A program made the translations under genes and the position numbers. From contig JBBQTQ010000023.1 in the NCBI GenBank assembly GCA_038213135.1, forward strand, positions 1 to 33,240: DNA of 33,240 nt, given 5' to 3'. Below are positions 24,218 to 30,808 of this stretch, one piece after another (within the stretch, counting starts at the first letter, position 1; every line of letters begins with the position of its first letter). Under the pieces are notes generated by a model. It worked only from the letters and a program-made list of their open reading frames with translations, ran no database searches and was not told the origin of the DNA. The DNA comes from JBBQTQ01 sp038213135. Lineage in GTDB: Bacteria; Actinomycetota; Thermoleophilia; Gaiellales; Gaiellaceae.

Positions 24218-25459
24218 TTGACCTACATCATCGCCGAGCCGTGCATCGACATCAAAGACCGCTCCTGCGTGGACGTCTGCCCCGTCGACTGCATCCACGA
24301 GTTCGAGCGGATCCTCGTGATCGACCCCGAGGAATGCATCGATTGCTTCGCGCCGACCGAAGAGCTCCTGACCACGCGCGGAGTCCGGTCGTTCGCCGAG
24401 CTCGAGAACCAGGCCTGCCGGGTGTTGACCGACAGCGGATTCAAGCCGGCTGTCGTCAAGCGTTTTCGCCGCAAGCCACTTGTCTCGGTCAAGCTCGCGC
24501 CGGCGTTCGAGGAGCGGACGCGATATGGAGGCACGCGGTTGACGACGCGCAACAGCTCACGGTTTCGACGCACGATCTGGGCCACCTCGACCCACCCGTG
24601 GCTGCTCGCCGACGGCGAGCGAACCACCTCTCTTGCTCCTGGGCAGTTCCTGCCTTCGATGCGTGCGCATCCGCGGCGGGACTCGGAGAGCTACCGGCTC
24701 GGCGCCCTGCACGGCCTCGTATTCGGCGACGGAAGCTGGAACAAGCAGGAGATTCGGTCGGGTGAGCACCTTCACTACGTGCAGCTCTATGGCGAGCGTG
24801 CCGGCGCCTTCAAGAGCTTCTTTGACCAGGTGAACTTCTCTCCCTGCCTGGACGTCCACCCGGGATATGCGGGGACCGGCGTCGTCCGCGCGCCGCTCAA
24901 TCTCAAGCGGGCTCTCCCCGAAACAGGCGATCCGGAGTACATCGCGGGCTTCGCCGACGGCTGGCTCGCCTCCGACGGCGACCCGGTGAAGGCGGGCTCT
25001 TGGCGGTTGCGCTCGACCGATCACGAGGCGTTGGCCTGGCTCGAGGGTGCCGCGCCGCTGGCGGGTCTCGTAGTGGTCGGCTCCGGCGAGGAGTCCAGCC
25101 GCGAGACCAACTTCGGCGTCCGCAGTCGGCCGATTCGCTGGCTGTATCTCGCCAGGCGTGAGGTGTACTGGCGTGTCATGGATGTTCAGGGACCTGACGC
25201 CGATGCGACCGATACCTTCTGCGCAATCGTTCCCGGCAAGCACGAGTTCACGCTTGCCGGCGGGGTCTACACCCACAATTGCGGGGCATGCGAGCCGGAG
25301 TGCCCGGTCGAGGCGATCTTTCCCGAGGACGCGCTTCCGGAGAAGTGGGAGGCCTTCGTGAAGATCAACTACGCGTACCCTGAGGGAGCCGACCTCGTCA
25401 ACTCGCTGACCAATGCGTACGCCACCGAGCACAACGTTCAGAACCCGCCGCTGGAATAG
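24218..25459 (+). CDS. 7Fe-type ferredoxin precursor interrupted by an intein
   Basis: The exteins together form a 101-residue [3Fe-4S][4Fe-4S] ferredoxin: an N-part of 42 residues (24218-24343) and a C-part of 59 (25280-25456). Cysteines match Azotobacter FdI: C9, C17, C21, C25, C40, then after splicing CGACEPECP supplies the rest. The intein begins at C43 and the first residue of the C-extein is also Cys, so the spliced motif reads EECIDCGACEPECP. The unspliced chain lacks a contiguous 4Fe site. TTG 24218 is chosen from the GGAAGGAG ribosome binding site and because EPCIDIKDRSC then lies at the expected place. The spliced protein is an electron carrier; its partner is unknown. The anti-sigma gene follows after 2 nt. 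Confidence 0.95.
   Translation: MTYIIAEPCIDIKDRSCVDVCPVDCIHEFERILVIDPEECIDCFAPTEELLTTRGVRSFAELENQACRVLTDSGFKPAVVKRFRRKPLVSVKLAPAFEERTRYGGTRLTTRNSSRFRRTIWATSTHPWLLADGERTTSLAPGQFLPSMRAHPRRDSESYRLGALHGLVFGDGSWNKQEIRSGEHLHYVQLYGERAGAFKSFFDQVNFSPCLDVHPGYAGTGVVRAPLNLKRALPETGDPEYIAGFADGWLASDGDPVKAGSWRLRSTDHEALAWLEGAAPLAGLVVVGSGEESSRETNFGVRSRPIRWLYLARREVYWRVMDVQGPDADATDTFCAIVPGKHEFTLAGGVYTHNCGACEPECPVEAIFPEDALPEKWEAFVKINYAYPEGADLVNSLTNAYATEHNVQNPPLE
24344..25279 (+). other. In-frame intein (312 aa) with LAGLIDADG homing endonuclease
   Basis: Splicing residues are all present: Cys1 in CFAPTEELLTTRG (block A), the T-x-x-H of block B in TSTHPWLLADG, a block F-like GKHEFTLAGG and C-terminal VYTHN followed by Cys+1 (block G). 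Between blocks B and F lie two dodecapeptide-like motifs, LGALHGLVFGDGSW and YIAGFADGWLASDGD, with acidic residues that could cut DNA. The frame has no stop or shift, so both splicing and nuclease could be active. Its DNA looks less strictly GC-biased at third positions than its neighbours, consistent with horizontal spread. Confidence 0.93.
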
Positions 25460-25461
25460 CC

Positions 25462-26112
25462 GTGGCGCCTGAGGTGCACGACCTCGCTGCCGGGTACGCG
25501 CTTGGCGTGCTGGACGAGCACGAGCGACGCACGTTTGACGCGCACCTCTCGGAGTGCCCGGGCTGCCGCGACGAGCTGGCCGGGCTCGAAGATGCGGCGG
25601 CCGCCCTCGCGCACGCTGCCGAGGGGCCGGCGCCTTCGCTCGAGCTCCGCGACAGGATCCTGGGCGCCGCACGGGCGGAGCCGCGGAACGTCATTCCGCT
25701 CCGGCGGCGCGTCTCGCCCGCCTGGGGCGCCGCGCTCGCCGCGGCGGCCTGCCTGGCGATCGGCCTCGGGGTCTGGTCGACGCTCGGGACCGGCACCGAC
25801 TCCACCCCGCAGCCGGAGACGGTCGCCCTGCGGGGTGCGATCGGCTCGGTCTCGATCGGGATCGCCGGCCATGCGGTGCTGACCGTCCGCAACCTCGCTC
25901 CGGCCCCCGCCGGCAAGGCTTACGAGGTCTGGGTGATCTCGAAGGGCAAGCCCGTGCCGGCAGGAGTCTTCGCGCGCGGCGGCTCCGAGGTCACCTACGG
26001 GCTCGCACAGACGGTCGGACGCGGCTCCACCGTCGCCGTGACGCTCGAACGCGCAGGCGGCGCGACCAGGCCGACGCCGCCGATCCTCTTCTCGGCGACC
26101 GTTCCGGCCTAG
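25462..26112 (+). CDS. RskA-type anti-sigma factor (zinc-binding anti-sigma domain)
   Basis: The N-terminus has a ZAS motif H28-x3-C32-x2-C35 in AHLSECPGCRDEL, preceded by LAAGYALGVLDEHERRTF. A membrane helix (about 90-108, WGAALAAAACLAIGLGVW) follows, and the outer part contains the anti-sigma-K C-terminal domain (AYEVWVISKGKPVPAGVF). It would hold an ECF sigma factor at the membrane until proteolysis. No sigma gene is adjacent in this window, which is unusual. GTG 25462 lies 2 nt after the ferredoxin stop. Its end overlaps the convergent gene by 4 nt. Confidence 0.9.
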   Translation: MAPEVHDLAAGYALGVLDEHERRTFDAHLSECPGCRDELAGLEDAAAALAHAAEGPAPSLELRDRILGAARAEPRNVIPLRRRVSPAWGAALAAAACLAIGLGVWSTLGTGTDSTPQPETVALRGAIGSVSIGIAGHAVLTVRNLAPAPAGKAYEVWVISKGKPVPAGVFARGGSEVTYGLAQTVGRGSTVAVTLERAGGATRPTPPILFSATVPA

Positions 26113-26429
26113 CCGGCCCCGTTCCCGTCCGCGAGGGCGTGGACGAGCTGCACGAGGTCGGACTTCGCGATGCGGTTCGAGACGCGGATCCAGCGCGCCG
26201 TCGAGCGGGCGGTCGGCGAGGAGGTGAGCACTTCGACGACGGGGACGCCGGCCCCGTGGAGCACGTGCGCCTGGTTGCGTCCGATCAGGCGGCCGCGGAA
26301 GACGATCGCGACGTCCGCGTCCACGGGCTCGCTGAGCGGGCGCGTACGGATCTCCACCTGGTAGCCGGCTTCCTCGAGCATGCCGCTGAAATCGGGCTGG
26401 CGGGCCGCGAGAACGAGGGCGCGAGGCAC
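26109..26429 (-). CDS. Protein of unknown function (106 aa)
   Basis: No family recognised. The product alternates hydrophobic strands and helices (PRALVLAARQPDF, ADVAIVFRGRLIG, VPVVEVLTSS), as a small alpha/beta domain would. GTG 26429 is selected because TAGAGT ends 8 nt before it on this strand. Frame extension upstream would give a hydrophobic N-terminus (LPVALTLLVVLVAHG) if an earlier ATG were used, making it a possible exported protein; the promoter argues against that. Confidence 0.6.
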   Translation of the reverse strand: MPRALVLAARQPDFSGMLEEAGYQVEIRTRPLSEPVDADVAIVFRGRLIGRNQAHVLHGAGVPVVEVLTSSPTARSTARWIRVSNRIAKSDLVQLVHALADGNGAG

Positions 26430-26437
26430 GGATTCAA

Positions 26438-26443
26438 ACTCTA
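26438..26443 (-). promoter_or_regulatory. -10 element TAGAGT (minus strand)
   Basis: TAGAGT ends 8 nt before GTG 26429 with no Shine-Dalgarno sequence between. Leaderless promoter likely. Confidence 0.5.
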
Positions 26444-26491
26444 CGCGGTGGGCATTTACGCCGTGGGCAACGAGAACGACGAGGAGGGTCA

Positions 26492-26618
26492 ATGCCACGG
26501 GGAGCATGGAGCGACAAGCGGGAGCGCCAGTACGAGCACATCAAGGACTCGGTGAAGAAGCGCTGCTTCGAGCATGAGCAAGGCCCAGCTCCGGCGGGCC
26601 GTCGACGGGCGAAAGTAA
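26492..26618 (+). pseudogene. Remnant of a plasmid-stabilisation-type (ChaB/Rho_N-like) gene
   Basis: From ATG 26492, behind a strong GAGGAGGG (26481-26488), the frame reads PRGAWSDKRERQYEHIKDSV, the hallmark N-terminus of actinobacterial proteins annotated as plasmid stabilisation. After about 24 residues the match ends. In the next frame, from 26574 to the TAA at 26616, it reads SKAQLRRAVDGRK, which resembles the Rho_N-like C-terminus of the same proteins. The middle (about 60-100 residues) is missing and the two parts are out of frame, so an internal deletion broke the gene. The original frame would run to 26638 as a 48-residue protein. Confidence 0.6.
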
Positions 26619-26621
26619 CCT
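26616..26621 (+). promoter_or_regulatory. -10 element TAACCT before the VOC gene
   Basis: TAACCT ends 7 nt before ATG 26629 and overlaps the stop of the gene remnant. No ribosome binding site in between. Confidence 0.45.
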
Positions 26622-26628
26622 TGGCCAG

Positions 26629-27330
26629 ATGCCGGTGAACAAGCTCGACCACGTCGCGCTCTGGGTGGCGGAGCGCGACCCGATCGCCGACCTCGTCACG
26701 GCTCATCTCGGCATGCACGTGATCGACCGGACCGAGACGTTCACCCTGCTCGGATCGAACGCACGGCGCGGGAAGCTGACGCTCTTCGCCGCTCCCGGGC
26801 CGCGCGGGCCGGGTCCGCTGAAGCACATCGCCTGGCGGGTGTCGGACATCGTGGAAGCAGAGAGCCAGCTTCCATCCGAGCTCGAGCTGGAGCGGCCGAC
26901 CGAGGGCGAGGTCTATTTCGACGTCGCCGAGGGACTGCGCCTCGGGCTCGTCGAGGCGCCGACCGACGTCGAGTACGACCTCGACCACGTGGCGCTGCTC
27001 TCGCCGGACCCCGCGGCGACGGCTGACGCATGGCTCGCGTTGGGCTTCGAGCCCGCGGAGCCGACGGTGGGCGGAGTCACGCGCGTGGAGGCCGGTGGCG
27101 CTTTCGTGGAGCTGCACCAGGGCGAGGGCGGCGAGCCGGAGCAGCCGCTCCTCAACCACCTCGCGGTGCTCGTGGACTCGGCGGAGGAGTGGCGCGGGGA
27201 GGCCGAGGGCGCGGGCGCCGAGGTCGCCGACGTCGTCGATGCCCCGAACACGTTCGCGGTCTTCGTCTGGGGCCCGGATCGCGTGAAGCTCGAATACGTC
27301 GAGCACAAGCCGAGCTTCTCGCTCACCTAG
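26629..27330 (+). CDS. VOC-superfamily protein (glyoxalase/dioxygenase-like, two modules)
   Basis: Two VOC beta-alpha-beta-beta-beta modules lie in tandem in 233 residues. The first starts KLDHVALWVAERD, with LGMHVID and KHIAWRVSD. The second starts YDLDHVALLSPDP, with LGFEPAEP, FVELHQGEG and LNHLAVLVDS. Metal-ligand-like His and Glu residues are present (HVALW, VELHQ). It could be a glyoxalase, a ring-cleaving dioxygenase or a methylmalonyl-CoA epimerase relative. The flavoprotein gene follows after 2 nt, so the two likely work in one pathway. Confidence 0.82.
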   Translation: MPVNKLDHVALWVAERDPIADLVTAHLGMHVIDRTETFTLLGSNARRGKLTLFAAPGPRGPGPLKHIAWRVSDIVEAESQLPSELELERPTEGEVYFDVAEGLRLGLVEAPTDVEYDLDHVALLSPDPAATADAWLALGFEPAEPTVGGVTRVEAGGAFVELHQGEGGEPEQPLLNHLAVLVDSAEEWRGEAEGAGAEVADVVDAPNTFAVFVWGPDRVKLEYVEHKPSFSLT

Positions 27331-27332
27331 CG

Positions 27333-28385
27333 TTGCGCCTCACCATCGCCGGTGCTGGGATGGCCGGCCTTTGCGCCGCGGCGCGGGCGCGCGAGCTCGG
27401 TGCGGAGCCGGTCGTGCTCGAGAAGGGCGACCGCCCGGGCGGCTCGATGCTGCTTTCGAGCGGAGTCGTCTGGCGCTACCGGACGCTCGAGGAGTACCGC
27501 GCTCAGTGTCCGGGCGGGGATCCCGCGCTGCAGCGCCTGATCGTCGAGCGACTCGACGACGCGCTCGACTGGCTGGAGAGGCTCGGCGCTCCGGTCGGCG
27601 CTCGCGAGACCGGGAACCCGCTCACGGTGGGACGGCGCTTCGAGCCGCGAGGGCTGACGGAGGCGCTTACGCGACCGACCACCGAGATCCAGCTCGGTCG
27701 GGAGCTCGACGACCTAACGGAACCGCCGCTGATCCTCGCGACCGGCGGCTTCCCGGTCAGATTTGCGCGCGAGTTCGGCCTCATCTCACGTTCGAACCCG
27801 TGGAGCGACGGCGGCGGCATCGACCACGCCATGGGAAGAGGGGCGTCGCTCTCCGGGGAGACGGATGAGTTTTACGGCCGTGCGATGCCCGACTGCTCGT
27901 TCGGCGAAGGCGACTTCGTCCGGCTCGCGCAGCTCTACGGCCGCTTCGCGTGGGTGGTAAACGAGCACGGCGAGCGGTTCTTCGACGGCCCGGTCGCCTG
28001 GCACGAGAACGACCTCGTCCAGGCGATCGCGCGCCAGCCCCATGGAGCCGCTTGGTACCTGCTGAACGAGGAGGCGCTCGAAGAGCGGGTGCGAGAACGG
28101 CGGGTGGCCGACATGGTCGACTCGGCCCGCGCCGCCGGCGCGCCGGTGGTCGAACCTCGCGAGCTCGCCTTCCCGACGCCCGAGGACGCGGTGGTCGCCG
28201 TCCGCGTGCGGGCGGCGGTGACGCACACGATCCGGGGGCTCCCGATCGATACTCAGGCGCAGGTGTCTCCCGGACTCTGGGCGGCGGGCGTCGACGCCGG
28301 CGGCTGGTCGACGGGCGGCTACGCCAGCGGGCTCGCGGCCGCGCTCGTGCTCGGCCTGACGGCCGCAGAGGCCGCGCTCAGCTGA
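27333..28385 (+). CDS. FAD-dependent oxidoreductase (fumarate reductase/ketosteroid dehydrogenase-like)
   Basis: The N-terminus is a dinucleotide-binding fold, TIAGAGMAGLCAAARARELG, followed by VVLEKGDRPGGSM, typical of the FAD_binding_2 family. The C-terminus (GLWAAGVDAGGWSTGGYASGLAAALVLG) is the family's second FAD contact. At 350 residues it is shorter than the usual 450-550, and the central capping domain appears reduced. TTG 27333, 2 nt after the VOC stop, is used because it places GAGMAG at residues 7-12. The substrate is unknown. Confidence 0.83.
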   Translation: MRLTIAGAGMAGLCAAARARELGAEPVVLEKGDRPGGSMLLSSGVVWRYRTLEEYRAQCPGGDPALQRLIVERLDDALDWLERLGAPVGARETGNPLTVGRRFEPRGLTEALTRPTTEIQLGRELDDLTEPPLILATGGFPVRFAREFGLISRSNPWSDGGGIDHAMGRGASLSGETDEFYGRAMPDCSFGEGDFVRLAQLYGRFAWVVNEHGERFFDGPVAWHENDLVQAIARQPHGAAWYLLNEEALEERVRERRVADMVDSARAAGAPVVEPRELAFPTPEDAVVAVRVRAAVTHTIRGLPIDTQAQVSPGLWAAGVDAGGWSTGGYASGLAAALVLGLTAAEAALS

Positions 28386-28560
28386 GCGGCTCGAGGTACG
28401 CGCAGCGGCGCGAGTCGCCCGGCAGCGGCGAGCCCGCGACCTTCGCAACCCGCATTTGCGTGCCGTTCTCGTCGAGCTCGGCGCCGGGCTGCGGCTCCTC
28501 GCCCTCGCGCTCGTGCAGCTCGTAGCCGGTCGGCTTCCAGACGAAGACCAGGTACGTCAT
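28378..28560 (-). CDS. Small conserved-looking protein (60 aa)
   Basis: Sequence starts TYLVFVWKPTGYELHEREG, with a Pro/Glu-rich middle and a single Cys near the end. No family recognised. It is supported by strong coding character, an ATG start and a TAGGAT hexamer (28576-28571 on this strand) 10 nt upstream. Its 3' end overlaps the flavoprotein gene by 8 nt. Confidence 0.6.
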   Translation of the reverse strand: MTYLVFVWKPTGYELHEREGEEPQPGAELDENGTQMRVAKVAGSPLPGDSRRCAYLEPLS

Positions 28561-28573
28561 CGCGGCGGCGATC

Positions 28574-29224
28574 CTACCGGCGGACGGTGTACGCGGGCAG
28601 CGTCACGCGCAACACGGTGCCCCCGTCATCCGGGCGGGGCTCGACCGTGACAACGCCGTGCAGCGGCAGGGCACGCTCCTCGATCGCCTCGACGCTCGCG
28701 CGGCGCCGCTCGCCGGAGCCGTCGTCCTCGACGACAGCGTCGAAGCCGCCGTCGTCGCGCTGCTCGATCCGGATCCCGATCTTCGTCGGCGGCCCGCGCC
28801 GCACCGCCTGGTCGAGTGCCTCGCGCAGGATCTGGTAGAGCGCGACCTGGGCCTTCTCGGACAGTCGCTCGCCGGCTTCCACGTCGACGTCGATCTGCAA
28901 GCGCTCGGCGATGCCGATGTTCTCGGCCAGCGCCTGAACCGCCGGCCCGAAGCCCTGGTCGCGCAGGACGACCGGCTCGAGGTTGAAGGAGAGATCGCGC
29001 AGCGAGCGGATCGTGTCGCGGTGCAACTGGAGCGCCGAGCCCAGCACCCGCTGGGCGTCTTCGAGCCGCTCGTCCTGGATCGCGTGCAGCGCAGCGTCGA
29101 GCATCAACGCGATTCCGGCGAGCGATTGCACGGGCCCGTCGTGCAGGAACAGCGCGAGCCGCCGCCGCTCGTCCTGCTCGGCCGTGATCAGACGGTCAGC
29201 GAGCTCCCGTTCCGGAGTGGCCAT
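28574..29224 (-). CDS. NarL-type histidine kinase without sensor domain (divergent ATPase site)
   Basis: A 216-residue cytoplasmic kinase. The HisKA_3 dimerisation domain has ERRRLALFLHDGPVQSLAG with the phosphorylatable His. The ATPase domain is divergent: the N-box ELxNxxKH-type motif reads REALDQAVRRG with Asn replaced by Gln, the G1-like VEDDGSG remains, and the later glycine-rich box is replaced by AIEERALPLHG. There is no membrane or sensory domain. It lies 4 nt after its response regulator and surely pairs with it. ATP binding may be weak or atypical. Confidence 0.87.
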   Translation of the reverse strand: MATPERELADRLITAEQDERRRLALFLHDGPVQSLAGIALMLDAALHAIQDERLEDAQRVLGSALQLHRDTIRSLRDLSFNLEPVVLRDQGFGPAVQALAENIGIAERLQIDVDVEAGERLSEKAQVALYQILREALDQAVRRGPPTKIGIRIEQRDDGGFDAVVEDDGSGERRRASVEAIEERALPLHGVVTVEPRPDDGGTVLRVTLPAYTVRR

Positions 29225-29228
29225 CCGG

Positions 29229-29858
29229 CTAGTCGATGATCGCGTCGCGCAGGGCGATCGCGACCGCGTGCGTCCGGGTGTCGGCTTCGAGCTTGGTGAG
29301 GATGTGCCGGACGTGGCTCTTCACGGTCTCCTGGCTGATGAAGAGCTTCGCGGCCACGTCGGAGTTGGACATGCCGTCGGCGAGCAGCTGGAGAATCTCG
29401 CGCTCGCGCGCGGTCAGCATGTCCTCCTTGTCCTTGCCGGTCAGGAAGGCCGGCATCAGCGCCGGGTCGACGAAGCCGTCGCCGGAGGCGATCCGTTCGA
29501 TCGCTCGCAGCAGGGTCTCGTGCGGGGCCTCCTTGAGGATGTAGCCCTTCGCCCCGGACTCGAGGCCGCGGGAGAGCAGCATCCGCTCGCTGTAGGCCGT
29601 GAAGATCAGTACAGCGGTCTCCGGGACGCGCTCGGTGATCAGCTTCGTCGCCTCCAGCCCGTCCATGCCGGGCATGCGCACGTCCATGATCACGACGTCG
29701 GGCTTGCGGCGCTCCACGAGTGCGACAGCACTCTCACCGTCACTCGCCTCGCCGACGACGCGGATGTTCGGCGCGCGGGAGAGCGACAGCCGGAGCCCCT
29801 CGCGGACGACCTCGTGGTCGTCGACGATCAGGCAGGTGATCTCTTTTCCCTCGGTCAC
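29229..29858 (-). CDS. NarL/FixJ-family response regulator
   Basis: The 209-residue product has a receiver with ITCLIVDDHEVVREGL (acidic pair), the phospho-acceptor Asp in DVVIMDVRMPGMDG, the switch Thr in FTAYS, and KEAP. A LuxR-type HTH follows (LTAREREILQLLADGMSNSDVAAKLFISQETVKSHV). All receiver residues are intact. GTG 29858 is supported by TAGAAT 8 nt upstream. It is the first gene of a pair with the HisKA_3 kinase. Confidence 0.94.
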   Translation of the reverse strand: MTEGKEITCLIVDDHEVVREGLRLSLSRAPNIRVVGEASDGESAVALVERRKPDVVIMDVRMPGMDGLEATKLITERVPETAVLIFTAYSERMLLSRGLESGAKGYILKEAPHETLLRAIERIASGDGFVDPALMPAFLTGKDKEDMLTAREREILQLLADGMSNSDVAAKLFISQETVKSHVRHILTKLEADTRTHAVAIALRDAIID

Positions 29859-29866
29859 GTGCGCCG

Positions 29867-29872
29867 ATTCTA
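29867..29872 (-). promoter_or_regulatory. -10 element TAGAAT (minus strand) of the two-component operon
   Basis: TAGAAT ends 8 nt before GTG 29858 with no ribosome binding site. Leaderless promoter likely. Confidence 0.55.
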
Positions 29873-29881
29873 TGGGCCCGG

Positions 29882-30778
29882 CTAGACGGCCAGCTCGAGC
29901 TGCTCCGGCTCGGCAGGCGGAGCGAGCCTGAGCGGGCGCCTGTCGGCGATCCGATATTCGCGCCGGAGCTCGGCGACGACGGAGCGCACGGGCTCGGTTT
30001 CCCCCTTGCCGAGGTAGGCGCGATCGGCGTAGAGACGCTCGTAGCGCTCGAGCTCTTCGGGCCAGTCGCGGGCGAGCTCCGTGAGGAAATGCTCCCGCGT
30101 GCCGGGCTTGAGGTAGAGCAGATTCGCCCAAACGTGCGTGGCGCCGGCCTCACGTGCCGCCCGCACGACTTCGGCCAGCTGCTCCGGCTTGTCGGACAGG
30201 CCGGGGAGGATCGGCGCCATTCCGACGCCGGCCTTGATGCCCGCGTCGACGAGCTGCTTCAGCGCGCGCAGCCGCTGCCGCGGGCTCGCGGTTCCTGGCT
30301 CGGTCGTGCGCCAGACCTCCCGGTCGAGCGTCGGGATCGAGAAGTTCACGCTCACCTCTGCGCGCTTCGCAGCCTCCTGAAGGACGTCGATGTCGCGCAC
30401 GACCATCGGCCCTCGCGTGATCAGGCCGAAGGGCGCGCGCGCCTCGGCGAGCACCTCGAGGCAGGCGCGGGTGAGCTTGTAGCGGCCCTCCGCGGGCTGG
30501 TAGGGGTCGGTGGCCGCGCCGATCGCGACACCCTCGCCGCGCCACGACGGCCGCGCGAGCTCCTTGCGGAGCACCTCGGCCACGTTCACCTTGACCCGGA
30601 TCGAGCGCCCGTAGCGCTCGTCCGAGGGGCGGTCGGCTCGACGCTCGAAGGCCCGGACGTAACAAAAGGTGCAGCGGTGGGCGCAGCCCATGTACGGGTT
30701 CAGCGACCAGTCGAAGGGCATCCCCTTGACGCGGTTCAGCGCGCTCCGGCAGGGCTCCTCGCGATACTCGACCGTCAC
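29882..30778 (-). CDS. SPL-like radical SAM protein (Rv2578c/SplB type)
   Basis: The 298-residue product has the radical SAM cluster motif in NPYMGCAHRCTFCYVRAF (CxxxCxxC), GVAIGAATDPYQPAEGRYKLTR, ITRGPMVVRDID and SIPTLDREVWRTTEPG. It resembles the group of spore-photoproduct-lyase-like proteins that in mycobacteria includes Rv2578c, which I recall as a LexA-regulon gene. The exact reaction is unknown, possibly DNA repair. GTG 30778 is 10 nt after a TATACT -10. A GAAC-N4-GTTC site directly abuts the upstream side of that -10, which supports DNA-damage control. Confidence 0.88.
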   Translation of the reverse strand: MTVEYREEPCRSALNRVKGMPFDWSLNPYMGCAHRCTFCYVRAFERRADRPSDERYGRSIRVKVNVAEVLRKELARPSWRGEGVAIGAATDPYQPAEGRYKLTRACLEVLAEARAPFGLITRGPMVVRDIDVLQEAAKRAEVSVNFSIPTLDREVWRTTEPGTASPRQRLRALKQLVDAGIKAGVGMAPILPGLSDKPEQLAEVVRAAREAGATHVWANLLYLKPGTREHFLTELARDWPEELERYERLYADRAYLGKGETEPVRSVVAELRREYRIADRRPLRLAPPAEPEQLELAV

Positions 30779-30788
30779 TGCCTTTCGT

Positions 30789-30794
30789 AGTATA
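30789..30794 (-). promoter_or_regulatory. -10 element TATACT (minus strand) of the radical SAM gene
   Basis: TATACT on the minus strand lies 10 nt before GTG 30778. The LexA box begins at the adjacent base, so bound LexA would block polymerase. Confidence 0.55.
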
Positions 30795-30806
30795 GAACAT
30801 ACGTTC
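30795..30806. promoter_or_regulatory. LexA (SOS) box
   Basis: GAACATACGTTC matches the GAAC-N4-GTTC consensus of Gram-positive and actinobacterial LexA exactly. It sits in the 30-bp gap between the divergent radical SAM and metallo-beta-lactamase-fold genes, ending 2 nt before the latter's ATG, and so could repress both. Confidence 0.75.
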
Positions 30807-30808
30807 GT

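Noticed and set aside
25554..26555. 333-codon plus-strand open frame rich in Arg and Gly
   Set aside because: Frame-shifted shadow of the anti-sigma gene that runs on through the convergent gene; no motif.
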